DNA of 64,000 nt from Paracoccus zhejiangensis (GTDB lineage Bacteria; Pseudomonadota; Alphaproteobacteria; Rhodobacterales; Rhodobacteraceae): positions 62,001-126,000 of the forward strand of contig NZ_CP025430.1 of NCBI RefSeq assembly GCF_002847445.1, written 5' to 3'. Below, piece by piece: positions 11,299-21,420 of this stretch. Position numbers and translations under genes: made by a program. A model generated the notes under the pieces. It did not search any database. It saw only the letters and a list, made by a program, of their open reading frames with translations, and was not told the DNA's origin. How positions within the stretch are numbered: position 1 is the first letter of the stretch; each line of letters starts with the position of its first letter.

Positions 11299-13506
11299 AT
11301 GACGAGTATCATCCTCTTTGCCCCGCTTCTGGCCGCGATCATCGCCGGCTTTGGCTGGCGCATCATCGGCGAGACCGCCGCGCAATACCTGACCACGGGC
11401 GTCTTGTTCCTCGCCTGTCTGCTCAGCTGGATCGTCTTCCTGAGCTTCGACGGCACCACCTACATGGTGCCGGTGATGGACTGGGTTGTCTCGGGCGATT
11501 TCGTCAGCCAATGGGCCATCCGCGTCGACCGGCTGACCGCGATCATGCTGATCGTCGTCACCACCGTCTCGGCGCTCGTGCACATGTATTCGATCGGCTA
11601 CATGGCCCATGACGACAACTGGACCCATCACGAGCATTACAAGGCGCGCTTCTTCGCCTATCTGTCGTTCTTCACCTTCGCCATGCTGATGCTGGTGACG
11701 GCCGACAACCTCCTCCAGATGTTCTTTGGCTGGGAAGGCGTGGGTGTCGCCTCCTACCTGCTGATCGGCTTCTATTATCGCAAGCCCTCGGCCAATGCCG
11801 CCGCCATGAAGGCCTTCATCGTCAACCGCGTCGGTGACTTCGGCTTCCTGCTGGGCATCTTCGGCATCTACTGGCTGACCGGCTCGATCCAGTTCGACGC
11901 GATCTTCGCTGCCGTCCCGGAGCTGGCGCAGATGGACATGCATTTCCTCTGGCGCGACTGGAATGCCGCGAACCTGCTGGCCGTCCTGCTGTTCATCGGC
12001 GCGATGGGTAAATCGGCGCAGCTGTTCCTGCACACCTGGCTGCCGGACGCGATGGAAGGCCCGACGCCTGTTTCCGCGCTGATCCACGCCGCGACCATGG
12101 TGACGGCGGGGGTGTTCCTCGTCTGCCGCATGTCGCCGCTGTTCGAGTTCGCGCCCGAGGCCAAGATGTTCGTGGCCGTCGTGGGTGCCACCACCGCCTT
12201 CTTCGCCGCGACCGTGGGCCTGGTGCAGAACGACATCAAGCGCGTCATCGCCTATTCGACCTGTTCGCAGCTGGGCTACATGTTCGTGGCCGCCGGCGTC
12301 GGCGTCTATTCAGTGGCGATGTTCCACCTGTTCACGCACGCCTTCTTCAAGGCCATGCTGTTCCTCGGCGCCGGCTCGGTCATCCATGCGATGCATCACG
12401 AGCAGGACATGCGGAACTATGGCGGCTTGCGGAAGAAGATCCCGCTGACCTTCTACGCCATGCTGATCGGCACGCTGGCCATCACCGGCGTCGGCATCCC
12501 GCTGACCACCATCGGCTTTGCCGGCTTCCTGTCCAAGGACGCGGTGATCGAAAGCGCCTTTGCCGGCAACAGCTATGCCTTCTGGCTGTTGGTCGCGGCG
12601 GCGGCGATGACCAGCTTCTACAGCTGGCGGCTGATGTTCATGACCTTCTGGGGCAAGCCGCGCGGCGATCACCATGCGCATGACCACGCCCATGAATCGC
12701 CCCCGGTGATGACCATTCCGCTTGGCGTCCTGGCCGCCGGCGCGATTTTTGCCGGGATGATCTGGTATCAGCCCTTCTTCGGCAGCCATGACCGGGTGAA
12801 CCAGTTCTTCGGCATCCACCATGCCGAGGTGGCCGTCGAAGCCGGTGCCGAGGCCGGACATGGCGAGGCTGCGCCTGCTGACGCTGGCCACACCGAGGCC
12901 GCCGCACCTGCCGAGGGTGAGGGCGAGGCCCATGCCGCCGCCGATACCGCCGCGCCCGCCGAGGGCGAACATGCCGCTGAGCCTGCCGCTGCGGCAGAGG
13001 GCGAGGGCGATCATGGCGGCGTGGTGACCGTTGCTGCCGATGAAACCCCGGCTGCCATGGGCGGGGCGATCTACATGGCGCCCTATAACCACGTCATGGA
13101 CGAGGCCCACCATTCGCCCAAATGGGTGAAGGTCTCGCCCTTCATCGCCATGCTGGGCGGTCTTCTGCTGGCCTGGATCTTCTACATCCGCAGCCCGGAA
13201 ACGCCGGGACGTCTGGCCGCAGCGCAACCGGCGCTGTACCAGTTCCTGCTGAACAAGTGGTATTTCGACGAGATTTACGAGGTGATCTTCGTGCGTCCGG
13301 CGAAATGGCTGGGCCAGCAGCTGTGGACGGGCGGCGACGGGCGGGTTATCGACGGCGCGATCAACGGGGTGGCGATGGGTCTGATCCCGCGGCTGACCCG
13401 TTTCGCCGGCCGGCTGCAATCCGGCTATCTGTTCCACTATGCCTTCGCGATGGTTCTGGGCATCGTTGGGCTTCTGATCTGGGTGATGATGCGGGGCGCG
13501 CACTGA
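11299..13506 (+). CDS. nuoL: NADH-quinone oxidoreductase subunit L with a long low-complexity insert
   Basis: NuoL (735 residues) is the distal antiporter-like ND5 subunit with the long lateral helix. The core has the expected antiporter signatures ([39 protein letters not shown]) with the TM5 Glu and the Lys residues of the proton channel. It is over 100 residues longer than the E. coli protein. Much of the excess is an Ala/Glu/His-rich stretch at about residues 506-590 (bases about 12816-13070) between late transmembrane helices, preceded by a His-rich loop (DHHAHDHAH). nuoM follows after one base. Confidence 0.96.
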   Translation: MTSIILFAPLLAAIIAGFGWRIIGETAAQYLTTGVLFLACLLSWIVFLSFDGTTYMVPVMDWVVSGDFVSQWAIRVDRLTAIMLIVVTTVSALVHMYSIGYMAHDDNWTHHEHYKARFFAYLSFFTFAMLMLVTADNLLQMFFGWEGVGVASYLLIGFYYRKPSANAAAMKAFIVNRVGDFGFLLGIFGIYWLTGSIQFDAIFAAVPELAQMDMHFLWRDWNAANLLAVLLFIGAMGKSAQLFLHTWLPDAMEGPTPVSALIHAATMVTAGVFLVCRMSPLFEFAPEAKMFVAVVGATTAFFAATVGLVQNDIKRVIAYSTCSQLGYMFVAAGVGVYSVAMFHLFTHAFFKAMLFLGAGSVIHAMHHEQDMRNYGGLRKKIPLTFYAMLIGTLAITGVGIPLTTIGFAGFLSKDAVIESAFAGNSYAFWLLVAAAAMTSFYSWRLMFMTFWGKPRGDHHAHDHAHESPPVMTIPLGVLAAGAIFAGMIWYQPFFGSHDRVNQFFGIHHAEVAVEAGAEAGHGEAAPADAGHTEAAAPAEGEGEAHAAADTAAPAEGEHAAEPAAAAEGEGDHGGVVTVAADETPAAMGGAIYMAPYNHVMDEAHHSPKWVKVSPFIAMLGGLLLAWIFYIRSPETPGRLAAAQPALYQFLLNKWYFDEIYEVIFVRPAKWLGQQLWTGGDGRVIDGAINGVAMGLIPRLTRFAGRLQSGYLFHYAFAMVLGIVGLLIWVMMRGAH

Positions 13507-13507
13507 T

Positions 13508-15079
13508 ATGACGAACCTTCTTTCCATCATCACCTTCCTGCCGATCGTGGCCGCCGCCATCATGGCGATGTTTCTGCGCGGCGACGACGCGGCGGCGCAG
13601 ACCAATGCCAAGTGGCTGGCGCTGATCGCGACCACGGCGACCTTCCTGATCTCGCTTTTCGTGCTGGCGGGCTTCGACCCGGCCGATACCGGCTTCCAGT
13701 TCGTCGAGGATCACCCCTGGATCATGGGGCTGCGCTACAAGATGGGCGTGGACGGGATCTCGATCCTGTTCGTGCTCTTGACCACCTTCCTGATGCCGCT
13801 GACCATCCTGTCGACCTGGGACGTGAAGACCCGGGTCAAGGAATACATGATCGCCTTCCTGGTGCTGGAAGGGCTGATGATCGGCGTCTTCACCGCGCTG
13901 GACCTGATCCTGTTCTACCTCTTCTTCGAGGCCGGGCTGATCCCGATGTTCCTGATCATCGGCATCTGGGGCGGGGCCAACCGCATCTATGCGGCCTTCA
14001 AGTTCTTCCTCTATACCTTCCTCGGCTCGGTGCTGATGCTCGTTGCGATGATCGTGATGTATCGCGCCGCCGGAACCACCGATATCGAGCAACTGCTGCA
14101 GTTCGACTTCTCCTCGGACCCGCTGCACTTCCTTGGCTGGACCATCATCGGCGGTACCCAGACCCTGCTGTTCCTCGCCTTCTTCGCCAGCTTCGCGGTG
14201 AAGATGCCGATGTGGCCGGTCCACACCTGGTTGCCGGACGCCCACGTTCAGGCGCCCACGGCGGGCTCGGTCGTGCTGGCCGCGGTGCTGCTCAAGATGG
14301 GCGGCTATGGCTTCCTGCGCTTCTCGCTGCCGATGTTCCCGGTCGCATCGGACATCTTCCAGCCGGTGGTCTTCTGGATGTCGGCCATCGCCATCGTCTA
14401 TACCTCGCTGGTGGCGCTGGCGCAGACCGACATGAAGAAGCTGATCGCCTATAGCTCGGTCGCCCATATGGGCTATGTGACCATGGGCGTCTTTGCGGCG
14501 AACCAGCCGGGCATCGACGGCGCCATCTTCCAGATGCTGTCGCACGGCTTCATCTCGGGCGCCCTCTTCCTTTGCGTTGGCGTCATCTATGACCGGATGC
14601 ACACGCGCGAGATTGACGCCTATGGCGGCCTGGTGAACCGGATGCCGGTCTATGCGCTGGTCTTCATGTTCTTCACCCTCGCCAATGTCGGCCTGCCGGG
14701 CACCTCGGGCTTCGTCGGTGAATTCCTGACGCTCCTGGGCACCTTCAAGGCCAATACCGTCGTGGCCTTCGTCGCCGCGACCGGGGTGATCCTGTCGGCC
14801 GGCTATGCGCTCTGGCTCTATCGCCGGGTGACGCTGGGGGCGCTGATCAAGGAAAGCCTCAAGACGATCACCGACATGACCCCGCGCGAGAAGTGGATCT
14901 TTGCGCCGCTGATCGCGATGACCCTGCTCTTGGGCGTCTATCCGCGGCTGGTGACCGATATCACCGGACCCTCCGTCGCAGCCTTGCTGCAGGACGTGCA
15001 CCAGTCCGTCCCCGAAAAGAACGACCTTGCCCCGCGCAACGTGGTCGCCGATGCCGGCGCCGCGGAAGCCGGCCACTGA
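13508..15079 (+). CDS. nuoM: NADH-quinone oxidoreductase subunit M
   Basis: NuoM (523 residues) is the ND4 homologue, the middle antiporter-like subunit of the membrane arm. Signatures seen include [21 protein letters not shown] with the channel Glu, [20 protein letters not shown], and [14 protein letters not shown]. Its hydrophobicity is typical of a 14-helix protein. The ATG comes one base after the nuoL stop, so the two are coupled. The C-terminal 30 residues are polar and Ala-rich. Nothing is abnormal. Confidence 0.97.
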   Translation: MTNLLSIITFLPIVAAAIMAMFLRGDDAAAQTNAKWLALIATTATFLISLFVLAGFDPADTGFQFVEDHPWIMGLRYKMGVDGISILFVLLTTFLMPLTILSTWDVKTRVKEYMIAFLVLEGLMIGVFTALDLILFYLFFEAGLIPMFLIIGIWGGANRIYAAFKFFLYTFLGSVLMLVAMIVMYRAAGTTDIEQLLQFDFSSDPLHFLGWTIIGGTQTLLFLAFFASFAVKMPMWPVHTWLPDAHVQAPTAGSVVLAAVLLKMGGYGFLRFSLPMFPVASDIFQPVVFWMSAIAIVYTSLVALAQTDMKKLIAYSSVAHMGYVTMGVFAANQPGIDGAIFQMLSHGFISGALFLCVGVIYDRMHTREIDAYGGLVNRMPVYALVFMFFTLANVGLPGTSGFVGEFLTLLGTFKANTVVAFVAATGVILSAGYALWLYRRVTLGALIKESLKTITDMTPREKWIFAPLIAMTLLLGVYPRLVTDITGPSVAALLQDVHQSVPEKNDLAPRNVVADAGAAEAGH

Positions 15080-15089
15080 GGAGAGCCAG

Positions 15090-16571
15090 ATGACCGCGCT
15101 CGATTTCTCGACCATCCTGCCCGAGTTCCTGCTGGCGACCTATGCCATGCTGGCGCTGCTGGCCGGGGCCTATTTCGGCAAGGACGCGATTGCCCGCCCG
15201 ATCCTGTGGATCACCGTGGCGGCGCTGCTTCTGACCGGGCTTTACATCGGCTTTGCCGACCGCCCGGACCAAAGCGCCTTCCACGCCATGTTCATCGATG
15301 ATGGCTTTGCCCGCTTCGCCAAGGTGACCGTGCTTCTCTCGGCCGCCATCGTGCTGGCGATGAGCGCGGATTACCTGACCCGGCACGGGCTGATGCGCTT
15401 CGAATTCCCGATCCTGATCGTGCTCGCTGCCGTCGGCATGTGCATCATGGTCTCGGCCGGCGACTTGCTGTCGCTCTACATGGGACTCGAACTGCAGTCG
15501 CTGTCGCTCTACGTCGTGGCCGCCATGCGCCGCGAAAGCGCGAAATCCTCGGAAGCCGGGCTGAAGTATTTCGTCCTCGGCGCGCTGTCCTCGGGCCTGC
15601 TGCTTTACGGCGCCTCGCTGGTCTATGGCTTTGCCGGCACCACCAGCTTCGAGGGCATCATCACCACCGTCCATGCGGGCGAGCTGAGCATCGGCCTCTT
15701 GTTCGGTCTGGTGTTCCTGCTGGTCGGTCTGGCCTTTAAGGTCAGCGCCGTGCCCTTCCACATGTGGACACCCGATGTTTACGAGGGCTCGCCCACGCCG
15801 GTCACCGCCTTCTTCGCCACCGCGCCCAAGGTTGCGGCCATGGCGCTGATCGCGCGGCTGCTGTTCGGCGCCTTCGGTACCGTGCCCGATGACTGGGGCC
15901 AGATCCTTGCGGCGCTGGCGATCCTGTCGATGTTCCTCGGGTCGATCGCCGGCATCGGCCAGACCAACATCAAGCGCCTGATGGCCTATTCCTCGATCGC
16001 GCATATGGGCTTTGCCCTCGTTGGCCTCGCCGCCGGCACCGATCTGGGCGTCAGCGCCATGCTGCAATACATGGCGATCTATGCGGTGATGAACGTCGGC
16101 GCCTTCGCCTTCATCCTTTCGATGGAGCGCGATGGCCGCCCGGTCACCGATCTGCAGAGCCTGAACCGCTTTGCCAGCGCCGAGCCGCTGAAGGCCTTCG
16201 CCATGCTGATCCTGATGTTCAGCCTTGCCGGCGTGCCGCCGCTGCTGGGCTTCTTTGCCAAGTTCGGCGTGCTGAATGCCGCCGTGCAGGCGGGCATGGG
16301 CTGGCTGGCGGTGGCGGGTGTCATCGCCTCGGTGATCGGTGCCTTCTATTACCTGCGCATCGTCTACTACATGTATTTCGGCGCCGAGACCGACGGCATC
16401 GAAAGCCGGATGAGCCTCGTCCAGAATGCGGCGCTGGTCATCTCGGCCGGGATCGTGCTGGTCGGTGCGGCCAACATGTTCGGCGTGGACGAGGCCGCCG
16501 CGCAGGCGGCGCGCGGATTGATCGAGCCGGAGGCCGCGCAAGCCGCCGCCGAGCCCGCCGCCGTTGACTGA
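15090..16571 (+). CDS. nuoN: NADH-quinone oxidoreductase subunit N
   Basis: NuoN (493 residues) is the ND2 homologue and the proximal antiporter-like subunit. The family blocks are present: [55 protein letters not shown] and [19 protein letters not shown] chose the ATG at 15090 behind GAGGAGAG; an upstream in-frame ATG at 15027 lies inside nuoM. It is the last structural nuo gene here, and its Ala-rich tail overlaps the TTG start of birA. Confidence 0.97.
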   Translation: MTALDFSTILPEFLLATYAMLALLAGAYFGKDAIARPILWITVAALLLTGLYIGFADRPDQSAFHAMFIDDGFARFAKVTVLLSAAIVLAMSADYLTRHGLMRFEFPILIVLAAVGMCIMVSAGDLLSLYMGLELQSLSLYVVAAMRRESAKSSEAGLKYFVLGALSSGLLLYGASLVYGFAGTTSFEGIITTVHAGELSIGLLFGLVFLLVGLAFKVSAVPFHMWTPDVYEGSPTPVTAFFATAPKVAAMALIARLLFGAFGTVPDDWGQILAALAILSMFLGSIAGIGQTNIKRLMAYSSIAHMGFALVGLAAGTDLGVSAMLQYMAIYAVMNVGAFAFILSMERDGRPVTDLQSLNRFASAEPLKAFAMLILMFSLAGVPPLLGFFAKFGVLNAAVQAGMGWLAVAGVIASVIGAFYYLRIVYYMYFGAETDGIESRMSLVQNAALVISAGIVLVGAANMFGVDEAAAQAARGLIEPEAAQAAAEPAAVD

Positions 16572-17337
16572 GCGCGCGGGCGCAGCCTGGCCCGAGGGCG
16601 TGGCGCGGCATGTTCTGGGCCGCGTCGACAGCACCAATGCCGAGGCACAGCGCTTGGCCGGGCAACTCTCTGGCCCGACCTGGATCATGGCCCGGCAGCA
16701 GACCGCCGGGCGCGGACGGCGCGGTCGCGACTGGTCGACCGGCGCGGGCAATTTCGCCGCCTCGCTGCTGCTGCGCCCGCAAGGCGGACCGGCGCAGGTG
16801 GCCAAGCTCTCCTTCGTCGCGGCGCTGGCGCTGGACGAGGCGCTGACCGCCGTCTGCGGACCCTTCGCCCGGATCGCCATCAAATGGCCGAATGACGTGC
16901 TGCTGAACGGCGGCAAGGTCGCTGGCATCCTTCTGGAAAGCATCGGCAGCGGGCAGGGCGTCGACGCACTGGCCATTGGCATCGGCGTCAACCTGGCCGA
17001 GGCCCCGCATCCAGACAGCGTCGAGCCGGGGGCGATGGCCCCGGTCTCGGTTCTGGCCGAGACCGGCCATGCGGTCACGCAGGATGATTTCCTCGATCTC
17101 TTGGCCCCGTCCTTCGACCACTGGCTGCGGCAGATGCAGACCTATGGCTTCGATCCGATCCGCACCGCATGGCTCGCCCGCGCGGCGAAGCTGGGCGAGA
17201 CCATCACCGCCCGCACCGGCCGCGACAGTTGGACCGGGCGCTTTGACGGCATCGACGAGACCGGGGCGCTGATCCTGCAGACCGCCGAGGGGCAGAAGAT
17301 CATCCCTGCCGCCGACGTCTTTTTCGAGGGAGGCTGA
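16564..17337 (+). CDS. birA: biotin--[acetyl-CoA-carboxylase] ligase
   Basis: This 257-residue biotin protein ligase activates biotin with ATP and attaches it to the carrier protein of acetyl-CoA carboxylase. The biotinyl-AMP loop GRGRRGRDW (about residues 51-59) and the [19 protein letters not shown] block are intact. The N-terminal DNA-binding domain of E. coli BirA is absent, so this is a ligase only. The start is a TTG inside the nuoN 3' end, an 8-base overlap. birA behind nuoN is the order known from Paracoccus denitrificans, and coaX follows after 6 bases. Confidence 0.92.
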   Translation: MTERAGAAWPEGVARHVLGRVDSTNAEAQRLAGQLSGPTWIMARQQTAGRGRRGRDWSTGAGNFAASLLLRPQGGPAQVAKLSFVAALALDEALTAVCGPFARIAIKWPNDVLLNGGKVAGILLESIGSGQGVDALAIGIGVNLAEAPHPDSVEPGAMAPVSVLAETGHAVTQDDFLDLLAPSFDHWLRQMQTYGFDPIRTAWLARAAKLGETITARTGRDSWTGRFDGIDETGALILQTAEGQKIIPAADVFFEGG

Positions 17338-17343
17338 GGGACC

Positions 17344-18123
17344 ATGCTGCTCTGCATCGACACCGGCAACACCAACAGCGTGTTCTCGATCTGGGACGGC
17401 AAGGAGTTCCTGTCGCATTGGCGCATCTCGACCGATCACCGGCGCACGGCGGATGAATATTTCGTCTGGCTGCAGACGATGATCTCGCTCAGGCATTTCG
17501 ACCTCGACATCGACGCCTGCATCATCTCGACCACCGCGCCGCGCGTGCTGTTCAACCTGCGCGTCCTCTGCAACCGCTATTTCAACACCCGCCCTCTGGT
17601 CGTCGGCCGCCCCGAATGCCTGCTGCCGGTCGCCCCGCGCGTCGATCCGGGCACCAAGGTCGGCCCCGACCGTCTGGCTAATGTCGTCGCGGCCTTTGAT
17701 CGGCATGGCGGCAATTCGGTGGTGGTCGATTTCGGCACCGCCACCAATTTCGACGTGGTGGATGTGGATGGCGCCTATGTCGGCGGCGTCATCGCGCCGG
17801 GGGTGAACCTGTCGCTCGAGGCGCTGCACATGGCGGCGGCGGCGCTGCCGCATGTCGATGTCACCATGCCCGAGAAGGTCATTGGCACGAATACGGTTGC
17901 CTGCATCCAGTCGGGCATCTACTGGGGCTATATCGGCCTGATCGAGGGCCTGATCAAACGCATCCGGGCCGAACGCGACATGGCGATGAAGGTCATCGGC
18001 ACAGGCGGATTGGCGCCGCTGTTCGATCAGGGCTTTGACCTCTTCGATGCCATCGAAGAGGATCTGACGGTTCACGGGCTGCGGCTCATCTATGATTATA
18101 ACAAGGAGGCGGGAAATGTCTGA
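17344..18123 (+). CDS. coaX: type III pantothenate kinase
   Basis: CoaX (259 residues) phosphorylates pantothenate, the first step of coenzyme A synthesis. The N-terminal phosphate-binding motif (CIDTGNTNSVFSIW), the catalytic-Asp region (GPDRLANVVAAFD) and the central GTATNFDVV with GGVIAPG are all present. The length is usual for the family. It lies between birA and rnj, and its stop overlaps the rnj start by 8 bases, so these three genes appear to run on from the nuo operon. Confidence 0.94.
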   Translation: MLLCIDTGNTNSVFSIWDGKEFLSHWRISTDHRRTADEYFVWLQTMISLRHFDLDIDACIISTTAPRVLFNLRVLCNRYFNTRPLVVGRPECLLPVAPRVDPGTKVGPDRLANVVAAFDRHGGNSVVVDFGTATNFDVVDVDGAYVGGVIAPGVNLSLEALHMAAAALPHVDVTMPEKVIGTNTVACIQSGIYWGYIGLIEGLIKRIRAERDMAMKVIGTGGLAPLFDQGFDLFDAIEEDLTVHGLRLIYDYNKEAGNV

Positions 18124-19792
18124 TCGCCTGATTTATCTGCCGCTCGGCGGCGCGGGCGAAATCGGCATGAACGCCTATGTCTATGGCTATGGCGCGCCCG
18201 GCAAGGAACGGCTGATCCTCGTCGACCTCGGCGTGACCTTCGGCGACATGGACACCTCGCCCGGCATCGACCTGATCATGCCGGACATGCGCTGGCTGGT
18301 CGAGAACAAGCACCGGCTGGAAGCCATCTTCATCACCCACGGGCACGAGGACCATATCGGCGCCGTGGGTTACCTGTGGGAGCGCCTTGGCGTGCCCATC
18401 TATGCCCGCCAGTTCACCGGAACGCTGTGCCGGCTGAAGCTCGAGGAGGCCGGGCAGCCCGCCGATACCGTGCGCATCACCGGCGCCCGGCCCGAGGTGA
18501 CGCAGGTCGGCCCCTTCACCGTGCAATTCGTGCCAATCAGCCATTCGATCCCGGAAAGCGCCGCGCTGATCATCGACACCCCGGCGGGGCGGATCGTGCA
18601 TACCGGCGATTTCAAGCTGGATGGCACCCCGGTCGTGGGCGATGCCTTCGACCCGGTGCTGTGGCACCAGATCGCCAACGAGGGGCAGGGGGTCAAGGTG
18701 CTGACCTGCGACTCGACCAATATCTTCTCGCCCCATCCCGGCCGCTCGGAAGCCCTGCTGGCCAACCCGATCCTCGACTGGGTGATGGCGCAGAAGGGCA
18801 TGGTCGTTGCCACCACCTTCGCCAGCAACATCGCCCGGCTGAAGACGCTGGCCGAGGCCGGCACCGCCGCCGGCCGCAAGGTCTGTCTGCTGGGTCGTGC
18901 CATGCGCCGCATGGTCTCGGTCGGCATGGAGACCGGCATCCTGACCGATTTCCCCGACACGATCGGCCCGGAAGAGGCGACCAACCTGCCGCGCAACAAG
19001 GTGATGCTGATCGTCACCGGCAGCCAGGGCGAACGCCGCGCCGCCTCGGCGCAGCTGTCGCGGGGCCGCTATCTGGGCCTGTCGCTGTCCGATGGCGACA
19101 GCTTCCTGTTCAGCTCGAAGACCATTCCGGGCAACAATCGCAGCGTCATCCGCATCATGAACCAGCTGAGCGAGCTGGGCGTCGATGTCTATGACGACAG
19201 TGACGGCACCTATCACGTCTCGGGCCATGCCAACCGCCCGGACATCGAGGCGGTGCATGACCTGTTGAAGCCGCAGATCGTGGTGCCGATGCATGGCGAG
19301 CACATGCATCTGCGCGAGCATATGATGATCGCGCAAAGCAAGGGCTCGGCCTCGATCATCGCCACCGATGGCACCATGCTGGACCTGACCGGCGACCGGC
19401 CGAAGATTGTCGACCAGATCGAGACCGGCCGCGTCTATCTGGATGGCACCCAGCTGATCGGCGCGATGGATGGCGTTGTCCGCGACCGCATCCGCATGGC
19501 GCTGAACGGTCATGCGCTGGTCAGCGTGATCGTCGACGAAGAGGACAATGTCCTGCCCGATGCCTGGGTCGAGCTGATGGGCCTCTCCGAGCGCACCCGC
19601 AATGGCGAGGATCTGTCGAGCCATATCGAGGGTGAACTGGCCGAGTTCCTCGAGGGCGCCGATGACCGCACCGTCCGCGACGATGGCAAGATGGACGAGG
19701 CGATCCGCAAGATCACCCGTCAGGTCGCCATGGAAGAGATCGGCAAGAAGCCCGAGGTCACGGTGATCATCAGCCGGCTGATGGCCGACTGA
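18116..19792 (+). CDS. rnj: ribonuclease J
   Basis: RNase J (558 residues) is a metallo-beta-lactamase/beta-CASP nuclease with endonuclease and 5'-3' exonuclease activity in RNA maturation and decay. The zinc motif HGHEDHIGAV (about residues 75-84), the downstream HTGDFKLD and the beta-CASP VTGSQGE and MHGEHMHLREH blocks are present. The ATG at 18116 is preceded by AAGGAGG within the coaX 3' end. A stem-loop follows the stop. The two-metal site looks complete. Confidence 0.95.
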   Translation: MSDRLIYLPLGGAGEIGMNAYVYGYGAPGKERLILVDLGVTFGDMDTSPGIDLIMPDMRWLVENKHRLEAIFITHGHEDHIGAVGYLWERLGVPIYARQFTGTLCRLKLEEAGQPADTVRITGARPEVTQVGPFTVQFVPISHSIPESAALIIDTPAGRIVHTGDFKLDGTPVVGDAFDPVLWHQIANEGQGVKVLTCDSTNIFSPHPGRSEALLANPILDWVMAQKGMVVATTFASNIARLKTLAEAGTAAGRKVCLLGRAMRRMVSVGMETGILTDFPDTIGPEEATNLPRNKVMLIVTGSQGERRAASAQLSRGRYLGLSLSDGDSFLFSSKTIPGNNRSVIRIMNQLSELGVDVYDDSDGTYHVSGHANRPDIEAVHDLLKPQIVVPMHGEHMHLREHMMIAQSKGSASIIATDGTMLDLTGDRPKIVDQIETGRVYLDGTQLIGAMDGVVRDRIRMALNGHALVSVIVDEEDNVLPDAWVELMGLSERTRNGEDLSSHIEGELAEFLEGADDRTVRDDGKMDEAIRKITRQVAMEEIGKKPEVTVIISRLMAD

Positions 19793-19803
19793 TTTGGGAA
19801 CCC

Positions 19804-19841
19804 TGCGCGGCAGGCGGTGGTTGATCCCCGCCAGCCGCGCA
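19804..19841 (+). terminator. stem-loop after rnj
   Basis: TGCGCGGC (19804-19811) pairs with GCCGCGCA (19834-19841). Inside an A-A mismatch, GGCGG pairs with CCGCC, which gives about 13 pairs around a short loop. It lies 11 bases after the rnj stop. No T-run follows, so it could be a weak terminator, an mRNA 3'-end protector or a structure in the leader of the next gene. Confidence 0.4.
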
Positions 19842-19852
19842 AGAATGTTGCC

Positions 19853-20644
19853 ATGACATTTATCCTTTCTGCCTGTCTGTTCGTGGTGATGCTGGCCCAA
19901 GGCCTGACGCTGCGGCCTGCCGATCTGTCCGTGCCGCCTCACGATCGGGGGCTTTTGTGGCTATCACTGGCGCTGCGCTATGTGTTGACGCCGATCCTCG
20001 CGCTTGTCGCCGGCTTCATCTTTGGGCTGGATCTGAACGGTCATCACGCAACCGGATTAACGCTGGCGGCGTTCGCGGTGCCTTCGGTCGCGGTTTTGCC
20101 CTTGGTGGCGGTGGGCGGCGCGGCGCTGCCTCAGGCCGTGTTTCTGACAGCCATCGGCTCTGCGGTCGGTCTGATCCTGTTGCCCCTAGTCCTCTGGCTG
20201 ACCTTTACACCCGCCGATCTTGGTATGCTGTTTTGGCCGTGGCTGATCTATGCCGTGATCCCTTTTGCGGCCGGGTTGGGGCTGCGGTCGCTCGGCTTCA
20301 ACGGCGGGCGCTGGCTTCCGATCATTTCCTCGGCCGCCATCGGCGTGATCTATCTCATCGCATTGATCAAGGGCTGGGGACCGGGCATCTGGGCGGTGAT
20401 GCAGGCCTGTCTTTTCCTCGCCATCGCGCTGGTCACGATTGCGCTTCTGCTCGGCCGCAGACTGGCGCTGCCGGATGACCAGACCGCAACGCTGACCTTT
20501 ACCACCCTTTTGCCGATGGCCGCCCTGCCGATCGGCCTGACCACATGGGCAGATCCGCAGCTTTGGCCGCCGATGGCGATATGGGGGATACTGGCCTATC
20601 TGGGCGCGGGCCTGCTGATCATCCTGCGCCTGCGCCGACGCTGA
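19853..20644 (+). CDS. SBF/BASS-like multi-helix membrane protein
   Basis: This is a 263-residue, strongly hydrophobic protein with roughly eight helices. Segments such as LALRYVLTPILALVAGFIFGLDL and GLTLAAFAVPSVAVLPLVAVGGAAL recall the sodium:bile acid symporter (SBF/BASS) fold. It is shorter than usual for that family and may lack a helix pair. Wobble-position GC looks slightly lower than in its neighbours (more T and A), hinting at a different origin. The ATG at 19853 follows the stem-loop; a GTG at 19817 would start inside it. The substrate is unknown. Confidence 0.45.
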   Translation: MTFILSACLFVVMLAQGLTLRPADLSVPPHDRGLLWLSLALRYVLTPILALVAGFIFGLDLNGHHATGLTLAAFAVPSVAVLPLVAVGGAALPQAVFLTAIGSAVGLILLPLVLWLTFTPADLGMLFWPWLIYAVIPFAAGLGLRSLGFNGGRWLPIISSAAIGVIYLIALIKGWGPGIWAVMQACLFLAIALVTIALLLGRRLALPDDQTATLTFTTLLPMAALPIGLTTWADPQLWPPMAIWGILAYLGAGLLIILRLRRR

Positions 20645-20691
20645 TCCCAGCCCCTTGACCCCGGCTCGCCATCGGGGCAAAGCGCTGCCCC

Positions 20692-21408
20692 ATGAGCGAT
20701 GAACCCAAATCCGGCTTTGATCCGAACCCTCCCCGGCGCAACTTCTATGGCCGTCGTCATGGCAAGACCCTGCGGCAGAGCCAGAAGGGCTATCTCAGCG
20801 AGGATCTGGGCGAGCTGCGCCCGCGCGGCATCACCGTTCAGGACAATCCCGAGCGCAACCGCATCGATCCCGCCGCGATCTTCGGCGATGACCGGCCGCT
20901 GTGGCTGGAGGTCGGCTTTGGCGGCGGCGAGCACATGGTCCACATGGCCGCGACCTATCCGGACATCGGCATCATCGGCTGCGAGCCCTTCATCAATGGC
21001 GTTGCCATGCTGTTGGGCAAGATCCGTGCCGCAGGTGTGGAGAATGTCAGCGTCCATCCCGGCGATGCGCGCGACCTCATGGACGTGCTACCCGATGCCA
21101 GCATCGAGCGCGCCTTCCTGATGTATCCCGACCCCTGGCCCAAGGCCCGCCACCACCGCCGCCGCTTCGTGACGCCCGAGCACCTGATCCCATTAGCCCG
21201 CGTCATGCGCCCCGGTGGCATCTTCCGCGTGGCGACCGACATCCCCGATTACGTCCGCCAGACGCTGGAGGAGGTGCCGGGTGCGGGCTTTGATCTGGTC
21301 AGTGAGACGCCTGTCGCGTGGGACGACTGGATCAGCACCCGCTATGAACAGAAGGCCCTGCGCGAGGGCCGGGTGCCGCATTACGTGACGTTTCGACGGC
21401 AGGGATAG
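20692..21408 (+). CDS. trmB: tRNA (guanine-N7-)-methyltransferase
   Basis: TrmB (238 residues) uses S-adenosylmethionine to methylate N7 of G46 in the variable loop of tRNAs. The SAM-binding strand LEVGFGGGEHMVHMA (about residue 70), the GCEPFINGVA block and the family hallmark YPDPWPKARHHRRRF are clear. The C-terminal TRYEQKALREGR also fits. It faces glmS, with only 12 bases between the two convergent stops. Confidence 0.95.
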   Translation: MSDEPKSGFDPNPPRRNFYGRRHGKTLRQSQKGYLSEDLGELRPRGITVQDNPERNRIDPAAIFGDDRPLWLEVGFGGGEHMVHMAATYPDIGIIGCEPFINGVAMLLGKIRAAGVENVSVHPGDARDLMDVLPDASIERAFLMYPDPWPKARHHRRRFVTPEHLIPLARVMRPGGIFRVATDIPDYVRQTLEEVPGAGFDLVSETPVAWDDWISTRYEQKALREGRVPHYVTFRRQG

Positions 21409-21420
21409 GCGCCTCGCGCC

